Origin: Carposina sasakii
Taxonomy: Eukaryota; Arthropoda; Insecta; Lepidoptera; Carposinidae
Assembly: GCA_014607495.2 (NCBI GenBank)
Contig: CP053170.1
Span: 2,728,001-2,792,000 of the forward strand
Direction of reading: 5' to 3'
Length of the DNA: 64,000 nucleotides
The notes under the pieces were generated by a model. That model was not told where the DNA came from. It did not search any database and saw only the letters and a list, made by a program, of their open reading frames with translations. Positions 11,301 to 20,600 of this stretch are shown here, piece by piece. Numbering within the stretch: the first letter of the stretch is position 1; each line of letters starts with the position of its first letter. The translations under genes were made by a program, and so were the position numbers.

Positions 11301-12961
11301 CACGACTTTCGCTAACGCGTGACACCGTGACGGCGCTGCGTGACGCGAACAGCGCGCGGGAAGCGACGCCAGTGTCACGCCACGCGGGTACAACTCCACG
11401 CTGTCCCCCGGGGATGATGTCACGCATTGTACGCCGCGGCTCCATATCTAGGAGGGTGGATTTTTATCACAGACTAGCGGTCGCCCACGACTTCGTCCGC
11501 GAAAGGGGGCATTGCACCCGTGCGAAGCCGGGGCGGATTGCTATATACCCTATAGACTTCCTCGATAAACGGGCTATCTTACACTGAAAGAATTTTTCAA
11601 ATCAGACCAGTAGTTCCTGAGATTAGCGCGTTCAAACAAACAAACAAACAAACAAACTCTTCAGCTTTATAATATTATATATAAGTATAGATTTAAAATG
11701 ATCGTCCACACTCCACCGCCAACTTAACTAAGTTAGTTTAGCCTACATTAGTTAAGCCAGTTTTTCATACATGTGCGTCCACCACAAACTATGCACATAT
11801 GAATATAATACATGAAAATGCTCAGCTATGTAAGCTATGCTAAACTAACATAGTTTAGTTGGCGGTGGACGATAGGCTTTACTGGTAACGGTTGTGGACG
11901 CGAATATGACGACGGTAGAGAGATGGCGAAACGACACGGCTATTTGTGCAGTAGTTTTTGTGGGTAGAAACTTGTGTGTGCACAGCCTTTAGATTCTAGG
12001 ATTTGTAATAGACGCTGGTTCTGTGTGCGTCCTAGATGGCTCCGCTACACTTACACTCTGCTGTGTTCTCGAAATGGGGAAGCCACAATTGAAGAATCAA
12101 AGAATGAGATGAAGGAAGATTTTATAACTGTTTACCGTAGTAGACCAAATGTAAGATTAGTGACAAGTTGCTTGCATTGCCCGAGAAGGCTCCTAAGTAC
12201 CTGAGTCGACTCTTACGACTTGCACGGACGGAGATGCAGCTGATGTATTCTAGTGACGTCTCGCATCAGCAAAGATCATGGCTTTTGTGATCCAATAATA
12301 TACATCACCTGAATATGTAGCATGTCATGATTTTATTTACGTTACATATAGTTTATTTACTTGTCATATCAGTTTCTTAATAACAATGACTTTATACAAG
12401 GTGTTTTTTCGTTGCCACCCTTAACGAAGGGTACGTACTCTATACATCAAATACATATACATAATATAGGGTACGTACTCTATACATCAAATAAAGTAAG
12501 TTAAAGTAAAAAAATGGTGGGAAACAATACAAATCTTTTTCAATTTTTTTTTTTTTATTACTTTATCGGGCGAAATTTATAGTGTCCAGTGTTTATGCTA
12601 GTTTTTTATAGACAGATATTAATTATTTCTCGTGAAAAAATCTTGGTACACACGTCTATGTGCATTTATGCAGAAAAATGCAGTCTATTTACTCAACTTT
12701 GGACCCTAATATTTTGGAAACCAGACACTTCCCAGGTATACTTCTATGGAGAGAAATGATCGTGATGAATATAAGTAATTAACATGACTGTCAGTTAACA
12801 CATACCTCCTCTGTAACCCTCGGCTCCAACTTGCACCTCACATCATGCCACAACAACGCCTGCAGATGGGCCACTTGACCCACAATCAGGACAGGGGTCT
12901 CCTGAGGGTCACACGCACTGAGACCCCACTGGAACTTCACACTCGTTTGAGTGTTGTACAT
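655..12961 (-). CDS. NPEPL1: NPEPL1-type leucine aminopeptidase (M17 family), 11 exons
   Basis: Cytosolic-type M17 dizinc aminopeptidase, expected to remove N-terminal residues from peptides. Exons, in transcript order: 12961-12806, 11447-11265, 9949-about 9781, 8596-8451, 7953-7729, 6584-6439, 5699-5635, 4690-4599, 2941-2765, 2446-2336, 774-655. All junction phases agree and give about 529 aa, close to the usual NPEPL1 length. Seen: VGKGIVYDTGG with metal-ligand Lys279 and Asp284, SIK with catalytic Lys291, Asp302 in GDCGG, and NNTDAEGR carrying Asp361, Glu363 and Arg365. All M17 catalytic residues are therefore present. The start MYNTQTSVKF was chosen because its length matches the family N-terminus; an ATG further upstream is not excluded. 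Uncertain points: the 3' end of exon 3 (9781, or 9769 in the same phase), the 5' end of exon 4 (three same-phase AG sites) and the exon 4 donor, which is GC rather than GT. Introns carry many transposons. A possible poly(A) signal on this strand is at 461-456. Confidence 0.93.
895..1385 (+). repeat. Interspersed retroposon fragment carrying a hAT insertion
   Basis: Begins with the CAGTCCACTACTGGACGTAG core found in many other copies in this window, and continues to about 1385. It is split by a 290-bp element at 999-1288; without that element and one copy of its target duplication the two halves join cleanly. Confidence 0.6.
999..1288. mobile_element. hAT-type MITE with perfect 8-bp target duplication
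   Basis: Inverted ends CAGCGTTGCCAG and CTGGCAACACTG, flanked by CTACCAGC at 991-998 and again at 1289-1296. The 8-bp duplication and CAG...CTG ends are the hAT signature. The interior is built of ACGATAATTTT-like repeats and has no coding capacity. It shares its end motif with the element at 51760-52470. Confidence 0.8.
1628..1885 (+). repeat. SINE body (AGCTCGTGCCTCGGAAAGCA family)
   Basis: Matches the bodies at 22335-22630 and 42345-42577 nearly base for base, ending in an (ATC)n tail. Just upstream, 1567-1627 is an inverted tRNA-like head (reverse complement has GGTTAAGACGTGCACCTTCC). Confidence 0.6.
2298..2329. repeat. (TG)n microsatellite beside an NPEPL1 splice donor
   Basis: About 16 GT units. 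On the transcript strand it reads (CA)n and begins only a few bases inside the intron that follows NPEPL1 exon 10 (donor GTACGTAC at 2335-2328). Confidence 0.9.
2965..3235. repeat. Long palindromic element
   Basis: Two arms of roughly 110 bases pair around a centre near 3100; motifs such as AAGAACCAAATAATGTACAT in the left arm recur reverse-complemented in the right. A related half-copy with the same AGCAGTCGGGTTTTTGG end lies at 54725-54910. Lies in the NPEPL1 intron between exons 8 and 9. Confidence 0.7.
3985..4310 (+). mobile_element. 5'-truncated non-LTR retrotransposon 3' end (Jockey-like)
   Basis: Encodes the C-terminal tail of a LINE reverse-transcriptase polyprotein (SNAPWFLKTEELHSELHM at its start) and ends in about 20 A residues. 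Direct repeats ACTTAGAATGG at 3974-3984 and 4311-4321 bracket it, as expected from target-primed reverse transcription. A second copy of the same 3' end lies at 62113-62404. Confidence 0.85.
5214..5369. repeat. Tandem duplication of a MITE end plus flanking DNA
   Basis: CTTATAACAGGTTTATTG begins two successive units, each of about 75 bases and ending in the start of a palindromic MITE (CAGRATGTAACAAAAAGGGT). The second unit runs on into the full MITE at 5349. Confidence 0.7.
5349..5611. mobile_element. Palindromic MITE, family A
   Basis: Ends CAGGATGTAACAAAAAGGGT and its reverse complement; the interior is also largely self-complementary around AAATAGCCCACT / AGTGGGCTATTT. Other copies: 6693-6985, 43812-44077 and 53154-53421. 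Flanked by TA. No coding capacity. Confidence 0.8.
6693..6985. mobile_element. Palindromic MITE, family A
   Basis: Complete copy with CAGGGTGTAACAAAAGGAGT and CACCCTG ends between TATA flanks; contains a local (TA)n expansion at about 6750-6766. Lies in the NPEPL1 intron between exons 5 and 6. Confidence 0.8.
6995..7300 (+). repeat. tRNA-derived SINE
   Basis: Head at about 7005-7072 has an A-box-like AGCCCAATGG and a B box GGTTCGATCCC, followed by a body shared with 1628-1885. It is not a tRNA gene: a complete acceptor stem cannot be drawn. Confidence 0.6.
7436..7690 (+). repeat. Interspersed retroposon, GGACGTAGGCCTCC family
   Basis: Typical copy, with TCCACTGCTGGACGTAGGCC near the start and CCCACGGGCAGACATGGGGT near the end. 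Further copies or fragments: 895-960, 20765-21120 (minus), 23905-24165 (minus), 25195-25360, 28722-28778 (minus), 41214-41345 (minus), 43021-43262, 49733-50035 and 56552-56800 (minus). The commonest repeat in the window. Confidence 0.75.
8276..8498. repeat. 81-bp direct repeat, 2.75 copies, covering an exon end and splice donor
   Basis: Units start at 8276, 8357 and 8438. The first two are identical over 81 bases; the third is identical until it meets unique exon sequence at about 8498. On the minus strand each unit holds the last 16-17 codons of NPEPL1 exon 4 (VDAPTNLMNVDEFIQ), the donor GCGAGT and about 24 further intron bases ending in a CAG. Confidence 0.95.
8822..9644. mobile_element. 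DNA element with CAGGGTGT-type inverted ends
   Basis: Left end CAGGGTGTTTGTGACAGCCA, right end reverse-complements to CAGGGTGTGGGTGACAACCA. About 820 bases, AT-rich, no coding frame. Its interior (8960-9310) is clearly related to 60528-60890, which lacks these ends. Confidence 0.65.
11466..11690 (+). repeat. Interspersed repeat next to NPEPL1 exon 2
   Basis: Contains the GTGCGAAGCCGGGGCGG motif also seen at 2282-2298 and (reversed) 52750-52780, and an (AAAC)n run near 11635-11660. It begins only about 20 bases upstream (on the transcript strand) of the exon 2 acceptor at 11448. Confidence 0.6.
11703..11871. mobile_element. Short inverted-repeat element (MITE)
   Basis: Ends pair through CCACCGCCAACTTAACTA and its near reverse complement TAGTTTAGTTGGCGGTGG; interior non-coding. 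Single copy in the window. Confidence 0.6.
12394..12778 (+). mobile_element. MITE family B, right end missing
   Basis: Matches the roughly 380-bp copies at 16531-16911, 30168-30549 and 39687-40063, but stops after the ATGATCGTGATGA motif, so the right end is lost. It also carries a local duplication of GGGTACGTACTCTATACATC at 12429-12500. Confidence 0.75.
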
Positions 12962-12984
12962 CCTGCCGACTGTTAATACATTGT

Positions 12985-13110
12985 TATGATGATGAGAGGT
13001 TAAGACGTAGCGTAAGTGGAGGGCGCGTAAGTTCAATCCCAGTCACGACCAATATATTTCAATTTCGAGTTTATTTCATGCACAGATTTTAATATTGTAG
13101 AACAGTGGTA
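12985..13110 (+). repeat. SINE fragment with tRNA-like head
   Basis: Head AGAGGTTAAGACGTAGCG and B-box-like AGTTCAATCCC, followed by the start of the body seen at 22335. Lies immediately upstream of NPEPL1 exon 1 and may overlap its 5' leader or promoter. Confidence 0.5.
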
Positions 13111-13119
13111 CAGACTTGA

Positions 13120-15337
13120 ACGATAAACCCAAAATGGAGTGAGGAGGCTTTCACCTGAAGATGGGTCCTCAATACTCTGTCTGTAAATACATATAGTCAC
13201 ACTCATTATCATTAACTCTTTGGATGTTGGGCATACACGCGATTTCACGTGAGGGCCCCAATAATTTGGCGCCCGGAGGGTGGGGAAAGACTTGTGCCGG
13301 GGCGTCGAGTAACCTGGGGCCACTACATCCCAGGGGGCTCGCTAGTCTCGGGCAGCCTCCCCCCTCCCAATGAGCTTATGCCAAAGCGAGCTGGGCAGAC
13401 CGCAGCCCCCGCGGCTCGCAAGCTACAGGTGATGGATGAATGGGGCGGGTCTTTCTGAGTTCGGTAGAGTGAGAGATTCAGCCAGCCCTCTACTCAAAGT
13501 AGGGGCTGGCAGAGGATGTGGGGCGGCCCCCTTAAAAAAAAAGGTCTGTCTGTTCTAATGTTCAAATCTAAACTTACAAGCTGGCACAATAAATATTTGA
13601 ATCTCGAATGTTGAGAAAGAACACTCAACAGTCTTAATAATTATTACAAAAGTATTTTGGCATTTTAAGCTAAACATGCCCTAATAATAACAAAGCAATA
13701 ATAACAAAGAGAAGACGCATTTAATAAGTAATGACTCATGACACAAACCATACATAATATTTAGACAATGATAAAATATTTATTTATTAAGGTGTTATCA
13801 CAAAAGAATATAAGCATCGTTTAAGTGAAACATTGCCTAAATTTTACAGATATTCCATACATTTTGGTGTCAAATGTCATATTTAAAACTAGTCTAACTG
13901 TAGGCGCTCTTTTGTAATAACACTGATTATTGTTCCATTTGTTATCATTTATTAACTATCTGTTCCCCTTGACTTTGTCTGTATGGTAGACAAAAGAAAA
14001 AGTAAAGTCACAAATTTAAACAATAAATACTTGTTAACCATTGACTCAAAGAAATATCTATACCTTACCCAAATTCCCTCAATGGAAAAGTTGCTAATAT
14101 AAATGACTGTGTATTTTTGGACAGTCTCTAATAAATAGTAAATTCATCGCAAGCCGTTTAATGGATTTGTGCCGCAATAAACAGACTAAGAGTTACTTAA
14201 CTTATGTAGGTATTCAAATTTTTTTCTTGGTACCTAGATATCTTTTTGTTTGCCCGAACGAGAGCTGAATTAATGTACAAAATTATAATACAATATGTAC
14301 AATAGGTTATAAAATTAACAGTCTAGTCAACAGACAACAAAGAAACACTCAAATTTCGGATTTTCGAACAAACAACGAAATCGAAAACGTAAAGTCATTC
14401 ACCTAAGGACAGCACTTTACATTGTTTAAATACACTTGAAGTTAAAGAAAACGTTCTAACGATTAACATGATTGATTACATAACGTTAAAATATGATTGG
14501 AATATTTTAGAAATCAAACAAACTAAATACACAAAAAACACATAGCGCTAATTTTAAATATAGGTACTTACAGTTGTTGTAACACTTTTGACCACTTGTA
14601 ATTACAAAAATCTGTGTGAATTATGCTAACTAGAATTTTATGACTTATCTAAATTTATAAATAATAGAATATGCAAATAATTACATACCTATTAGCAATT
14701 AATTATTTTCAAAATCTTTTCATATAAAACAGCTGCAGCCACCACAGCACATTTTTTTTAGCTTAATGTTGCCAGATAAACATCTCCAAAGTCCTCTTTC
14801 TCAATGCTCACCAAAATTTGCTAAATGCTAAGCAGAACCTCAAAGCGTTAAAAAAATATCAAACCGTAAAAACAACAAGAAGATGTTCAAGGAACCCGTG
14901 AAATGCTTGCGTAGTGCTCTTATACCCCATAGTACATTAACAGCCAATTTCTATAACTGATCTTGAGAGATTTTTTGCATATCACAGATTTAATCTTCAA
15001 TTGTTTTCATACAAATTTCAAATTAGGGATAAATAAATCCGAGATTCTTTTTGAATTCTTATATTGAAATTGGCCGTAAATCTAACAGTCGGTACACACC
15101 CAGTCAAAAGTAATCGCAGAACGAATTGATCAACACCATAACATGTAGTAACTTATGATGTATGTCTTAGGAATAGATCTAACATTTTATCAACATATCT
15201 CCCTGAACCCTTAGTATGCTGCAATAATTCCTATAAATATATTAATTCCTCCGAATCCGAACATCATTTTCTCCTGATATTTAGGGAAGAAAACCCTCAA
15301 TCTGGCATCACAGATATTATTTTTTTTTTAGTTGGCG
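13120..15337. other. Intergenic, no gene seen
   Basis: A GC-rich block at about 13245-13535 is unlike its surroundings and looks like a degraded retroelement piece, but I cannot assign it. The remainder is AT-rich and without coding structure or clear repeats. Confidence 0.4.
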
Positions 15338-15735
15338 GATTCGGCGGGAAAAGCTGGAAGGGAGCGTGTGTAATTTTCTTGTGAAAATCAAAAATTATTT
15401 GTGAATGGCTTGCATGTGTCCGTAAAGTGATGTTTTCTGGTAGATAAGTTATATTTTGATTACTTGTGATGTGAATCTAGTGCGTGTGCATGGTTTTATA
15501 CGCAGGTAAGCTGAGTAAAACTTTAACCGCAATACGATCTCTTCATGGGCCCATGTAAGTTGTTTCTGCAATTATTTTTCATTTTGACTAACTTTACACT
15601 TGTTCTTGAGGATTTTCCCGACTTTTCCATTCACCATCATCATTATCATCCATCATAAATTCAGAAATTATTTACTAAAGACAATGGCTGTGTGGGCTTA
15701 GTTCCCCTTGCCTTTCCTTCGGGATAAACTAAAAA
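15338..15735 (+). mobile_element. Non-LTR retroposon, GGCGGGAAAAGCTGGAAGG family
   Basis: Starts near GGATTCGGCGGGAAAAGCTG and ends CCTTCGGGATAAACTAAA plus an A tract. TTTTAGTTGGCG flanks it on both sides, a 12-bp target duplication. Other copies: 15876-16030 (truncated), 17870-18265, 48730-48985, 59042-59110 (minus) and a fragment at 21365-21435. Confidence 0.75.
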
Positions 15736-15875
15736 AAAAAATTTTAGTTGGCGCGGCGTTAGCTCGGTTTAAGGATTTTGCCGAGAAAATCACCGAATGG
15801 TTAATAGGTAAGTAAAGAATATACTTACTCTCTGACGAGCTGACATCGTCAGTACACTAAGTAGTCTGTGGCTTA

Positions 15876-16030
15876 GGATTCGGCGGGAAAAGCTGGAAGG
15901 GTACAGGTGTAATTTTCTTGTGAAAATCAAAAATTATTTGTAAATGGCTTGCATATGTCCGTAAAGTGATGTTTTCTGGTAGATAAGTTATATTTTGATT
16001 TAGATAAGTTATATTTTATACGCAGATAGA
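15876..16030 (+). repeat. Truncated retroposon copy (same family as 15338)
   Basis: Carries the family start and then breaks off after GATAAGTTATATTTTATACG, close to the palindromic element at 16052. Confidence 0.6.
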
Positions 16031-16051
16031 TTATATTTTACGTGTTGTCGC

Positions 16052-16250
16052 TTCGGCCCTCTGATTACGTAAAAGTAATAGATAAGCCAAAGCAAAGCGA
16101 TAGCGCAAATTGTACAATATTCGCCTTGAAATGTCAAAGTTCCTTTAAAATTCATTTTACGTAATAAGAATTTGACAAGCAATCAGCTATTTTTGTACAA
16201 TTTTCGCTATCGCTTTGCTTTTGCTAGTTAGGTAATAAGGGTGCGGGTGT
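16052..16250. mobile_element. Palindromic MITE, family C
   Basis: Arms pair around AAAATTGTACAA-type sequence with outer ends near CTGATTACGTAA and TTAGGTAATAAGGG. A second, better preserved copy lies at 59652-59838; a shorter relative may be present at 23535-23615. Confidence 0.7.
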
Positions 16251-16530
16251 TAACAGTGACTCACTCTCGCTTGACCGTTATTCTATGAAACGGACTCTAG
16301 TTTTCTCGCCGGGGACAACAACAGAACGGGCAGGAAACAAATAGTAATAAGTTTAAAAATAAGGCAAAAAATCTATTTATTGTCTACACTAAACTAGAAA
16401 TTAGATTAGATAATAAGAAGGTACTCACTTCCAATGTTTAATAATATAAGGTACCCCTGATCCCGCAGACAAACTATTTTAACAGTTTTGTGGGACTTCA
16501 ATTTAGAAATAAGTTTTGCACTGTACCTAT

Positions 16531-16911
16531 ACAGGGTGTTTTTTTGTGGCTACCTTTAACGAAGGGTACGTATTCTATACATGAAATAAGTTTATGCCAA
16601 AAAAAATGCTGGGAAAAAAATTTTTTTTTTTGAATTTTTTTTTTAAATTCCTTGATCGTGCGAAATTTATAGTGTCTAGTGTTTATGTTAGTTTTTTTAT
16701 AGACAGATATTAATTATTTTTCGTGAAAAAATCCTGCTACGCGCGTCTATGTGCATTTATGCAGAAAAACGCAGTCTATTTACTCAACTTTGGACCCTAA
16801 TATTTTGGAAACCAGACACTTCCCAGGTATGCTTCCATGGAGAAAAATGATCGTGATGATGAGGCGATTCCGTAGTTTTCGGGAACGTTGACGACCAAAA
16901 ATCATCCTGTA
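16531..16911 (+). mobile_element. MITE family B, full length
   Basis: About 380 bases from CAGGGTGTTTTTTTGTGG to ACCAAAAATCATCCTG. Ends are short inverted repeats around CAGGGTG and the element sits between TA steps. Open frames inside it are not genes. Confidence 0.75.
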
Positions 16912-17641
16912 CATAATAATAATAAATATATTTAAAAAAACAGTTATTGTGTTCTGTGTAGACTACCGTCAAGCGGACTATTCACCCAAAAGAAAAAGAG
17001 CGTAGACCAAATGAAGTTTAGGAGATCAAAATAAAACTCAAAATGTATTATTTGGTTAATATATTTCGATTGGCATGTTTATTATTAATAATATTGCCTG
17101 GTATAACGACGCTCTTGTAGATATATAAAAGCAGATTTTACTTAATTTTGTTTGTAAAATTTTGAAATATTAAAATCAGTCAGTACCTACATGGCAAAAT
17201 ATAGTTCAATTGCCTTTTTTTATACATAGAAATATAACGGTAATTTGACGAGCTGAGCACGCTCATAATATAAAAATACATACAATGCAGGTAAGTATGT
17301 AAGAATTTAAAAATAAAGTTTTGTTATTACAATATAATGTAAACAAACCATGAATTACATTTCATTTAAGGTGGTGAGACAAGGTGAGGTTTACATTAAC
17401 TATTATATTAGGTATATAAAAATAAATAAAATCTCCATTGGTTTATTAATTTAAAAAATAATTTGAAAATGACTAAAATGTATTAAGATGACTGAACACC
17501 TAATGAAAAAATATTTTCATTGGCCTAAAGGTAAACTTTAGAAAAGGATGACAGCTTATTGATTTTACAACTGCCACTTTTAAAGTTGAGACAGGTTGTC
17601 AGCCTTTTACTTTAGTTGTAACGTTTTATCAAACAATTAAA

Positions 17642-20600
17642 TTAATCTCTAATTCCAGTCCCGTAGTTCGCGCCACCTGCTTTGTTGAGCGCGTCTTTGA
17701 ATTGATCGATGTCTATTTCAGCTTGGCTCTCCAATTGTAACTCGACAGCGAAATTCTGAAATGAAATAAATATAGTTAAGTAAAATTAAAAAATCAGGAA
17801 TGCGCATGGTAAACGTATGCATATTCTTGTATATTAGTTTACATCTTTGAAATTTGAAAGTTTGTATCATTCGGCGTGAAAAGCTGGAAGGGTGCAGGTG
17901 TAATTTTCTTGTGAAAATCAAAAATTATTTGTAAATGGCTTGCATGTGTCCGTAAAGTGATGTTTTCTGGTAGATAAGTTATATTTTGATTACTTATGAT
18001 GTGAATCTAGTGCGTATGCATGGTTTTATATGCAGGTAAGCTGAGTAAAACTTTAGCCAGAATACGATCTCTTCATGGGCCCATATAAGTTGTTTCTGCA
18101 ATAATTTTTCATTTTGACTAACTTTACACTTGTTCTTGAGGATTTTCCCGGCGTTTCCATTCATCATCATTATCATCCATCATAATTCATTTACTAAAGA
18201 CAATGGCTGTATGGGCTTAGTTCCCCTTGCCTTTCCTTCGGGATAAACTAAACAAAAAACTAAAGGAAAAAAATTGAAAGTTTTGTATTCGTCAGCAGTA
18301 TTATAATCTAAGTATTCGTCGCAGCTAGCCTGCTCCGAGCAAAATAAAACGCAAAGAGCACATAATGTTAAAATAAAAAATAACAATGTGTCAATGTCAA
18401 AATGCCGGCGGGCAGAAGCGGGAAAGTGGGGTGATTATCTGTGAGTTTTTGTTTTTGAGTGCATATGCGATTTTCATGTTTGTTTAGTGGTTCCGAGGGT
18501 TAAAAATTAAGTGCGACAGATAAAATAATGGATGATTTATACAATAAAATACCCTGCAGAGAAAATCAAGTACGCGAATTATTAAGCCTATTGGGCGAAA
18601 ATGACGAACCATTACCGTGGTCTCTATTCATCAGTGGAAGTATGGGCACTGGTAAAAGTTTATGTTTAGATGTTGTCCTGAGACATTTGAGGCAAAAACA
18701 TGTCATTGTAGACTGTATAGAATGCTATTCACCGAAGATAATGTACGAGATGATACTGTCGAATATTGATGAGGAACATTTCGAGGTAAAATGCGATACT
18801 ATGATGGATTTTATTAACTGTTTGAATCGGATGCACACTGAACGCTACGATCCCATTGTAATTATCTTTGATAGAGCTGAAAGACTTCGCACCATGGATG
18901 ACAGTGTGATGGCCGCATTCCTCAGACTCCGTGAGTTCTGTAACCTAAACGTCTGCACAATATTCGTAACTCATCTAGTGTATGACAACTTTTACTTCAA
19001 AATGGGAGTTCGAGAACCCATTAAACTGTACTTTCCCAATTATAATAAAGAGGACCTGTTTAAAATTATATTTATGAATCAAAAGTCATTGATTTCGTAT
19101 GTACTCTCTAATCAGAATGTCAGTTCAGACATTGAGGAGGCTTTGTTCAAACCAGAACTCTTTGCCAACTTCTTAAACGCTTTTCTGAGTGTTTTCTTCA
19201 GACCTTGCCGAGATCTGATCGAGTTACAGCATATGGCTCGAGTTAACTTTGTAAAGTATTGTGAACCGATAATAAAAAACGAAATACAAGCCGATGACTT
19301 GGCAAAGCTGTGGCGACACATTTCTCCAATATTAAAAACCAGTTTGGAGCTGTTGTATCTAAGAATAAGCAACAGCGATTCAAGTAAACCATCTCCTGGA
19401 AAAGAGAATGATTTGGACGAAATACATAACTACAACTTTGAAAATACATTGAAAGAAGAGCTTATATCTACAAAAACTTTTGCACAGAGTTTTGAGCTAC
19501 CATACTATGCTAAGTACCTCCTGATTGCCGCTTATTTAGCAAGTTACAATCCACCAAAGGAGGACAAGAGGTTGTTCATGAAACATCACGGAAAACAACG
19601 AAAGAGGCTTCAACAAGTGAAAGCCAAAGCAAAAATAAATGAAAAATTAAACACACAGCTCGGGCCCAAAGTCTTTACATTGGACAGATTGCTAGCCATC
19701 TTCTATGCTATTTTGGAAGAGAAGATAGGTCTTACAAGCAACTTGTTAGCGCAAATAGCAACTTTAGTTGAGCTAAAATTGATTGCTGGGAGCAAAGAAA
19801 TAGATTTAGACGCAGCGAAGTACAAATGTATTGTTGGGTATGATTTTGTAGCAGCTGTAGCTCTAACTGTCGGTTTTAATGTAAGGAAATATTTGTATGA
19901 TTTTATATGATCTCAGGTATTACTTTATTGTGAACTTTACATACACTTTTGTGTGGAAATAGATGTATTTTTGAGTGCATTAACTACCATTACTTTCTAT
20001 TCACTGAAAGGTCCTGAAATTCATGAAAGTTTGTAAGTATACATATTTAACTTTACTTTTGTCGGCACACTGAAATTATCCACAATTTTGGTTGAAATAT
20101 AAATCCACATGGACGAAGTCGAGGGCGTCAACTAGCATATACTATATGTGTATGACACATTGAAATCTATTTGATTAGGAGTTTATAGAAAGCTATCAAG
20201 CGACGTTTCACAGCAATAAATCTATACTCTTGCGTATTTGATTGACACTAGAGTTTCACAAACGTAGATGCAATCCTACTGCTTAATTGTGCCACAGAAT
20301 TCATAATAGGACCGATACATACCTACAGAAGGCGCTCTGCGCTCGTATTGACGTAATAGAGTAGATGCAATGCACTATCTATCTATACATACTATAATAA
20401 AAATGTAACCGATCGCTGTCTGTCTGTACATGTAAGATATATGAGAAAAAATATTATAGGAGACCTTTATCAACACAATAGTACCCAAAAGAATGATTTT
20501 TTTGAAAATTTGTCGGTTTGTCTGTTCGTTTGTGCATGCTTATCTCAGAAACGGCTGAACCGCTTTCGATACAGTTTTTAGGAATATATTGTGACAGGTC

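Noticed and set aside
16784..16972. ORFs in MITE family B (also 39580-39817)
   Set aside because: They fall in copies of a non-coding MITE and differ between copies.
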